Positions 57,434-64,000 of a DNA stretch of 64,000 nt are shown here, piece after piece. Source of the stretch: Spirodela intermedia (lineage: Eukaryota > Streptophyta > Magnoliopsida > Alismatales > Araceae); NCBI GenBank assembly GCA_902729315.2, contig LR746272.1, forward strand, positions 9,914,327 through 9,978,326, written 5' to 3'. Below the pieces are notes generated by a model. The model was given only the letters and a program-made list of their open reading frames with translations, had not been told where the DNA came from and made no database searches. A program made the position numbers and the translations under genes. The stretch's first letter is position 1, and each line of letters opens with the position of its first letter.

Positions 57434-57439
57434 TATATA
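57434..57439 (-). promoter_or_regulatory. TATA box of reductase-like copy 2
   Basis: Reads TTATATAC on the minus strand, weakened by one base relative to copy 1 (TATATATA), about 145 bp before the ATG. Confidence 0.65.
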
Positions 57440-57440
57440 A

Positions 57441-57934
57441 CCGCGTAAGTTGGCTAAGTCAGAAATTCTCGGGGATAATTGATTGGCTGAGGACTTTTTT
57501 CTAGTTGGCAGTGGGCACCGCGTGAAGCCACTTAGGGGTCCACTCTTTGAATGGCGCCGTGTTGACCCCTTTTTTCTATCTGCTTGTATTCCCTTACATT
57601 CTGTAACACTTTATGTGAAATCTCTTTTAGCAAATTGTTTTTTTACCCTTTACTTTATGTCTCATGTTTCTTTTATTACTAAAGATACATCCAATTAATA
57701 TTCCTGATTGGATTTAATTATAGAAACACAATTATGTATATTCTGCCTGATGAACCGTGGCGGAGAAGGCTGACCAATCACTCTTCAGCTTGCAATCTGG
57801 CTTGCGTGTTGACTCTGAAATTCTCCGGTATAACCCGTCGAATGCGGAAAAGACTTCGGTGGACCAATTCAACAACGGCTGGCGAGACCGAGATGCGGCT
57901 GGACAATGGTCGGACGGAAAATCGAATCTTCCCC
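57441..57934. other. Upstream region of copy 2
   Basis: Aligns with 37782-38040 and 38220-38480 of block 1 with indels. The 124-codon ORF at 57757-58131 runs into psi-A2 in antisense and is not conserved in block 1. Confidence 0.5.
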
Positions 57935-58350
57935 GGGGAATAAAAATACGACAGACCAGCTTTCGTCTACGATTTAGAGAACCAGACCGAGATGTATTAT
58001 TTACAACCTCGACTCGTTGGTCTCACGGGATAGATGGATCGGCTCATCTTCTCGGGCCCTTGCTGCTGCTCATGCTCAACTACTCGTCCGGCTTGTTGCT
58101 GCTCGAGATGATCCATAATCACGTAAACTAGAATTCATTCCTTTTGTCTTCATCGTTACTTGAGATGTCATATCACAAAAAAGACGGCTGAAACGGGGAA
58201 TACACTGAAAGGCCTGCCACTGGCCGGAAGACTTCCGCCATGTTACAATCCTGGTGACGGGTTGAAAGGCGTGGGAAAGAGGTTGGCATCAAATTATACC
58301 TAACGGCAGCTTGAGAATCTCATCATACTCCCTATCTGTGGTTCCATGCA
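57935..58350 (-). pseudogene. psi-A2, fragment of the reductase-like gene
   Basis: Block-2 counterpart of psi-A1 (about 85% alike). It has 'acctcgactcgttggtct', 'ggcttgttgctgctcgag' and a decayed start region with 'gcttgagaatctcatcat'. Frames are broken. Confidence 0.75.
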
Positions 58351-58379
58351 AATTTTTAGACAGAAGAACTCTATACGAC

Positions 58380-58382
<3 letters not shown>

Positions 58383-58431
<49 letters not shown>
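58383..58431. repeat. AG microsatellite
   Basis: About 24 perfect AG units, followed by an impure GA stretch to 58450. Confidence 0.97.
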
Positions 58432-58438
<7 letters not shown>

Positions 58439-58747
58439 AGTGGAGGGAGAACGTAATCGATGAAATTCAAGAAAGAGAGGGTGGCATGCTATTAATTATT
58501 CATTGCACAAAATACAAATTAAGAACCAATCTTTACAGTATTAGTCTTTGACCAAAGCTGTCATTCTCCTCCCTACCGCGGCGTTCTCTTTCTCCCAAAT
58601 TGCTTACCAATCGCTGACAGTCCCTAAACTTTTGGCGCAGAATTTCCGGTCAATGCTGAAGGGAAATAATAAATCTGAAGCTTTGACGTAATCTAGTTTG
58701 TCGACGCCGCCCAACCCCCACACCCCCTCCCCCCCCCCCCAACCCCC

Positions 58748-59000
58748 CCGGCGCGCGGGCGGCTTTTAGCAGAGAAAATGGAGAAAGTCTAAAGGGCAAC
58801 TTCAACCTCCATGTTATGAATGCGGCGGCTGCGGAAAAGTCTAAAAGTTGACGAATAGCGCATTTTTTAAGAATCCGCCGCCCTCCCCGGCGCGCGGGCG
58901 GCTTTTTGCAGAGAGAGTGGACAAAGTCTAAAAGGGCAAATTCAACCTCCGTGTTATGAATGCGGCGGCTGCGGATAAAGTCAAAGTTTACCTACACAAG
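58748..59000. repeat. Two-copy tandem repeat of about 139 bp, GC-rich
   Basis: Both units start 'ccggcgcgcgggcggctttt' (58748 and 58887) and share 'gttatgaatgcggcggctgc'. Absent from block 1 at the equivalent place. Confidence 0.85.
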
Positions 59001-59509
59001 GGGGAACATTCATAACGTTCGTTATAGCAAAAAAGGGACGAACAAACGGTGCACATAATTGAGTGGTTTCGAATCAGTGGCCAGATAACAATAATTGATA
59101 TGGGACGAACAAGTGCTACTATTAAACTTTTGGGAACTAGGCGTCGGATGAAGATTGCGGAGCGGAGATAACGGATATGTGAACCAAATGATCACACCGA
59201 GTAATCTTTCACTCGGGATTGTCAACGGCTCACTGAGTACCCGTTAATTATACAATTACCGATAGACGAGGATGAGGAGAGTATCATCTTTCGTAAAGAG
59301 AACCAGCTTCAACTCAATGATTCGGAGTTCTTGCAGAGTGGACACGAGATATATCTTCCAAAGAACTAGGCTTTTGTCGAATAAGTCAATTCATATCTGT
59401 GCTTTTAAAGGAGTCGGTTACGGTGCAACATTACGCAGTCAAATTCAAATGGCACAATACTTGCAGCTTGAGTATCCAGGTGAGAGGTAGCTACGCTGTG
59501 GAGTTACGT

Positions 59510-59790
59510 AGGGAATCGTCATCCGAAGGGTGATCAGAAAGGCACACCCGATCTCTTCTTGCATCATCTCCCTTCAGGCTTTCCACTGGTCGTGTGTAAT
59601 GACTCTGGCACGATAGCCAACGATGACAACGAAGACCTAGAGGTCAGGCAGACAGCCCAGTGATCCGATAGGTTCGCTCCGGTGGGAAAGCGCCAACAAA
59701 GGAGAGGAAATGCGGTGATAAGATGGCGCAAGCGATGACTATAATCTCCGTAGAAGCATTCTCCTGGAACAAGTGCCTAAAGGTATTCAA
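59510..59790 (-). pseudogene. psi-B2, fragment of the reductase-like gene
   Basis: Plus-strand matches include 'gataggttcgctcc' (intact 'ggtgggttcgctcg') and 'aggagaggaaatgcggtgat' (also in psi-B1). They correspond to the region encoding the fourth and fifth membrane segments. Unlike psi-B1, this copy keeps part of the FERTHRFAGW-coding stretch but lacks the N-terminal half. Confidence 0.7.
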
Positions 59791-62350
59791 CGATTTCCCA
59801 CAGTTCCACAACGCACAGCTGAACGTCTACGGGCGAAGCTTCAGAAGAAGTACCCAAGAGCGAGGATAATCTATGCCGATTACTATGAACCCACCCTTTC
59901 CTTTTTCAAACTTCCGGCATAAATTTTGTACACCTATTTATTTCTATATCAAAAGAGTCTGTAATATGAATCCATTTTGGGAAAAAGTTGTCCCGTCACA
60001 ATCTTAATAGTTTTTTTAACTGTCAGTGTTAGAGGCTTTAGTATGGCGCCCCGTTACCATAGAGTTTCAGAATCATCGACACATTGCCAGATCTCGCATC
60101 TTTTGGGCTTTTCCAGCAAGCCCATCCCATAGACCCTTGTCGGAAGTGGTTTCCATGGTGAGGTTCCCCTAGAGCTCAAGCAGTATCATTTTATGTCCAA
60201 CTCAGCAATGAAAAAATGGAATTTTAACCCTCCTCCAACCCTTCATCTATACCATGCGAACAGGGGACCAACGCCAAATGAAAAAACGGAACATCCGAAG
60301 GCTTCGACTCCTTGATTTGAAGAGGTGGGTTGTCACCAATCTCCTCCCTCCGTCTTATCCGATAAACTATTTAATCCGTGGAGATGGCAGGGTCTTAGAT
60401 GATCATGATGAACTTTATTTATTGTATTGGGTATACTATCGATGGATTGAATGATTCATTTTTCGGAAGTAATTGTCCTGCCATCTCCCAGTGGTGACGC
60501 GACGGACGTGAAACTACGTTAACCACAGTTAGAAGAAGTAATGAAAAATATCACTAAAGATTCAATATATTTACGATTATAAAATGCTTACGAACGTATT
60601 AAAGAATGGAACAACAGGTGCAACAACAGGGTCATCATATGTTCCCCATATATTAAATAGTCTCACTGCTGTTAGACGCTTTAACTGTTGCGGGGACCAC
60701 CGAATTTAAGAATGGAAGGGGTATTGACCTCACTGAATCCAGATGAGACAATAAAAGGACTGGCGTGGGGATTCCTCTCAAATGTAAGCATGGTCAAGGG
60801 GTTTCAATGCACAAGGTAGACAGCAGAACTCTGTACACTAAGAGAGATATTATATGACTCCTGTTACATATAACTTGAGAGAGAGAGAGAGATTAATCAA
60901 GCTGAGAAACGGAGAGAGGACATGCAACATATTATTGACTTGAGAAAACGAAGAGCAATAGTGCCCATGCATCCAGTGCATTATTAACCGTTACTTTCGG
61001 CAAGGACGAGCCAGAACAATCGTCCACAACTTTATTATTGTCTGAAGTATTTGAATAACTCGGGAGGTATTAATTGAGAACTCTATATTCGCTAGCCCTA
61101 GTACAACACTCTCCTATCGATTTCTTGTGGAACACATCCGCCACAGTAGGATGGGTGTAATCCCCATCAACAGAATTGAAGGAAATGGGTATTTGACTCC
61201 AGCGGGCTTACAAAGAAATCTGTCGCCGAAAAAAATCCTATCGACGAACGGTACAAACAATTGTACGGAGGCTCCTAATGAACAGGACATTACATACTGA
61301 GATATTCAGTTTTTAATTTTCAAATATTAAAGATTCCACACATGCACACATGTCCACTTCATCGAGTGCTCTAATAGCGTAGTTCTCACAATAACAGAGT
61401 TAATGGCCCATTGTGCAGGCCTCCCAGTGGGAGGCCTGCAACGCCAAAAGCGAGATAAACAGCATACCTCTCTTCCACGTTTACGTCCCTTCTTGTAAGT
61501 GGGAAAGTTCTTTCATTAACACATTAAGTCATTTGGTGTACATAGGTTCCATGTAAAGAGACATTATAAAATGTGTTGAACTAGACTCTAGGAGCCATAT
61601 GTCAAAAGATTAGAGGACATGGGGTTGACCTAATTCCTAAATCGAGCTTTGCCACAATACATTGGCACCTTGGCCATTACCTCATTTTCATAAATCCTTT
61701 ACACAAGGATGACACTCTTATGGTAGATTTGCATGATCTTTCATGCCATCCTAAGGGTTTTGGAATCATAGGTGATAAATACCATTAAGAGATAAAACTC
61801 GAACACTAGTCTCTATGAATACACTATTGGCCTGCCATCCGCTTAACCTTTCATCATCTGATTTCTAATTGGTAGGGTAGAATAATATCTCCAATGTTTA
61901 TGAAATGGTCCTCATTTTCATCTCATACAAGGATTTACGAACTGGCCTCTTCCTCATTCCTTAGAGAAATGAATGCAGCATATTTTAGACTCATAAAAAG
62001 TAAAGATGTCAACGCATGATATATGGAACATTTTTATTTTTTGTAGTTGAAATACATGAATATCTTGCCTCTATTTCATTATAACTTTTTTTGTCACACC
62101 AGTTGCCACATCATCAAAGGGAGATCAAAGGAAATCATCTATTAACTGATAAAAATATAAAATTAAATCATTTATGCCGATTTAATTGACTTGACTCTAT
62201 CCTAAGTTGAAACATCTACCTACGTGGGATCTCCATTCCAGACCATAAACTTAACTAAATAGCTGAAGTTTATTGATATTAAAAATAATTACATTATGAT
62301 GTTGAGTAAGGATGCTATGAAGCTCACATTGAATAAAACATCATGTTTAA
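59791..62350. other. Non-coding remainder of block 2
   Basis: Positions 60250-61400 match 52050-53100 and 61490-62350 match 54230-55160. A perfect 11-bp inverted repeat, 'gcaggcctccc' and 'gggaggcctgc' with a 4-bp loop, lies near 61414-61439. No gene is seen. Confidence 0.55.
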
Positions 62351-63789
62351 ACTTAAATAAGTCAGACATAAGTCCTTCATAGAATTGATAAAATTATTAA
62401 AATCTATCTAATAGTTTGAAATTTGAATAAAATATTATAAATTATCAGTATAAACAGCATCAATTAATCATTGCGTCATGTTTTTCATTCTATATATTTA
62501 TCATATGCTTTCAGCATACTGTATCATTTTCAGTTCTTGTTCTATGCTGTAAGGAATTTAATTAACCTAAAAAATATTTATGTCCAAATGACAGTAGATT
62601 CTTCAGGATGATCTATATATATTGACTCGTGACTGCTGACACTAAATTTTTATTCCTCTCATCATTCAAATGGTTTTCAAATACCAAGGATTGTTGCCAG
62701 GGAAATAAGACCTATAGTAGAATAAACTTTAGTTACAAGAGAACATGTGTCACGAGGAATTAACCTGGATCAAGGTTGCATCGCTAAAAACGAGGCACCT
62801 CGACAAAGGTCGCCCTGTGATGGCCTCGATGGGTTAATGCCGAGTAGCCATTCACGAAAGGGACGAGTGTGGACCTCAATAGACAAATGTGCTCTTCTAA
62901 AAAGAGGGGAAAGGACACTTGATTCGTTCTAGCCTGCTCAGAACAGATACAGCCTAACCCATCAAACTAGCACCTCGCATGAAATTAGTCCGTTCAATGC
63001 TTCTGCTGTAGACACATGGACATCAATTCGGGCCCACTCCTTTCAGGCAGCATGCCGTTCGCCGTGAGTGTGAGCAAGAATTTGTGCATTTATATACAGA
63101 ATTTCCACCTGCACTCGCTGCATCTGTGGCGTGGCCCTTGGGACCTTCCCTTCATCTCGAGGTTCGGCGTGCACAAGATTGCCGCCATCCGCTTGACCAC
63201 TAGAGATTTGTTGGGTCGTGTATGCCAAAATGTCACACGTCACGGCACACGGCTCACTGCACAGAAGAGAGTCGTAGGATCATGCACCTTACAATTTCCT
63301 GCTTCTTTAGGCTATAGCTCGTTCCTACTTATCTATTTTAAATTTAACAGCTATTTTAGCATGCTCTTATAAGAAGAATCAGTAAAAATCAGGTTCATAA
63401 TGCCTCTAACTCTAGTTTGTTCCCTTTTACATACAGGATATTTTATAATATATTATGGTATTCCGTAATTAGCTGAGCTATTGAATATTCTGAATCTGTA
63501 GAACTTTTAGCAGAAAGGGTCAGCATATTCAATTATGCACGATGAAAAGGTAACCGTCGGAGATGCCGGTAGCCAGAACAGATTCAGTGGAAGATATAGT
63601 TAAAGCAAAAAACTGCCAGACAACATATTCCAGGGATGTAATTCTCAACATTGGGGATCGGGCAAGAGGTTTATTCAAAGCCAGACGACAGCAAATTTAG
63701 TGGAACTTACGGGAAAATGGATATTGCTTGGAAAAGAAGAGTGCTCTAAGGGCAGAGAGGTGCTAGAGGTGGTCTTGGCGGGACAAGAG
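62351..63789. other. AT-rich right part of the window with weak exon-like islands
   Basis: Positions 62351-62740 are very AT-rich. Positions 62747-62932 and 63016-63372 have open plus-strand frames (61 and 118 codons); the second coincides with a GC-richer island (63030-63250) also open on the minus strand. None matches a family I recognise, so an exon of an intron-containing gene is only a possibility. Confidence 0.35.
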
Positions 63790-63940
63790 AAACCTGAGAA
63801 GCAGAAAGTAGGACATCAAAGTAGAGACACATGATGCTCTCGGCGGCGCCAAAAAAGGTACGGCGACGTAGAAGCTGGAGATCCTCAATTGTGATGGGCT
63901 TTAGATTCACCGACCTGGGTTGGACGTCAACAACATCCAT
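63790..63940 (-). CDS. Possible first exon of an unrecognised gene
   Basis: Minus-strand frame from ATG 63940, MDVVDVQPRSVNLKPITIED, continuing LQLLRRRTFFGAAES. It reaches a plausible splice donor (CTCAG|GTTTCT) near 63790, after which the frame becomes proline-rich and soon stops. Composition is more gene-like than the surroundings. No domain is recognised and no downstream exon could be assigned. Confidence 0.3.
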
Positions 63941-64000
63941 TTTTCAGGGAAAGAACGGCTAAATATGAATTGCTTACTAACTGGAATTTCGAAGCAAAGG

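Larger units (their letters stand above)
58351..59509. other. Intergenic of block 2
   Basis: Holds the AG tract, homology to 40130-40330 (58450-58680), a C-rich run (58717-58748), the GC-rich tandem duplicate, and homology to 44950-45500 (59000-59490). The 72-codon ORF at 59272-59490 is not matched in block 1. Confidence 0.5.
55592..62350. repeat. Block 2 of the older tandem segmental duplication
   Basis: Begins with reductase-like copy 2 at an offset of exactly 19659 from copy 1. It then follows block 1 in order with many gaps and is about one third its length. It lacks the copia element, the gypsy relic, the 74-codon ORF and the 53.15-54.23 kb insertion. Confidence 0.7.

Noticed and set aside
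63016-63372. 118-codon plus-strand ORF
   Set aside because: No recognisable domain. The opposite strand is also open over the same GC-rich island, so strand and reality cannot be decided; recorded only as a possible exon island.
1-64000. CRISPR arrays, operons, rRNA or tRNA genes
   Set aside because: None were recognised; the window is plant nuclear DNA and the repeats are explained by duplication, microsatellites and retrotransposons.

Overview
The window is nuclear DNA of a flowering plant. The signs are GC-rich intronless genes of plant-specific families with TATA boxes, a decayed Ty1/copia retrotransposon primed by initiator tRNA-Met, a Ty3/gypsy gag relic, and long CT/GA microsatellites. 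The very high GC3 of the coding regions suggests a monocot, magnoliid or other early-diverging lineage, but I cannot name a species. Identities quoted were judged by eye, not computed.

Positions 1-34277 are one gene-amplification array. It holds nine almost identical intronless genes for a 150-residue DUF538 protein (SVB/SVBL-like), called g1 to g9, separated by only four kinds of spacer: S2 (about 2.3 kb), S3 (4.8 kb), S4 (1.6 kb) and S5 (4.7 kb). The left half reads S5-g1-S2-g2-S3-g3-S4-g4-S5, a direct array with a period of 15217 bp. At g5 the array flips: the right half is the reverse complement (S3'-g6-S2'-g7-S5'-g8-S4'-g9-S3'), with a period of 15409 bp because one spacer carries 192 bp more. 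Every spacer boundary lies in or at the edge of a DUF538 gene. The array probably continues beyond the left edge and breaks off at 34277 inside S3'. Gene bodies are almost identical while promoters fall into four classes and 3' flanks into two main types, one of them with a deletion variant, so the genes are kept alike by conversion or recombination. Inside S3 and S5 lies an older diverged 3-kb non-coding module.

Positions 34278-35932 are AT-rich. From about 35 kb to 62 kb there is a second, older tandem duplication, offset by 19659 bp at its start. Each block begins with an intact intronless minus-strand gene (35948-37630 and 55607-57289) for a 560-residue ferric-reductase-like membrane protein of the type found at the C-terminus of fungal adenylate-forming reductases. 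The two coding regions appear identical although the flanks have diverged strongly. Each block also carries two decayed fragments of the same gene. Block 1 was enlarged by a copia element (47429-52039, TSD ctctc), a gypsy gag relic near 41.6-41.9 kb, and an insertion at 53.15-54.23 kb. A 74-codon ORF behind a good TATA box (44111-44335) may encode a small secreted peptide.

Positions 62.35-64 kb are mostly AT-rich, with two weak exon-like islands. The recurring theme is two unrelated intronless families, each nearly identical across the transcribed coding body but not in the flanks.
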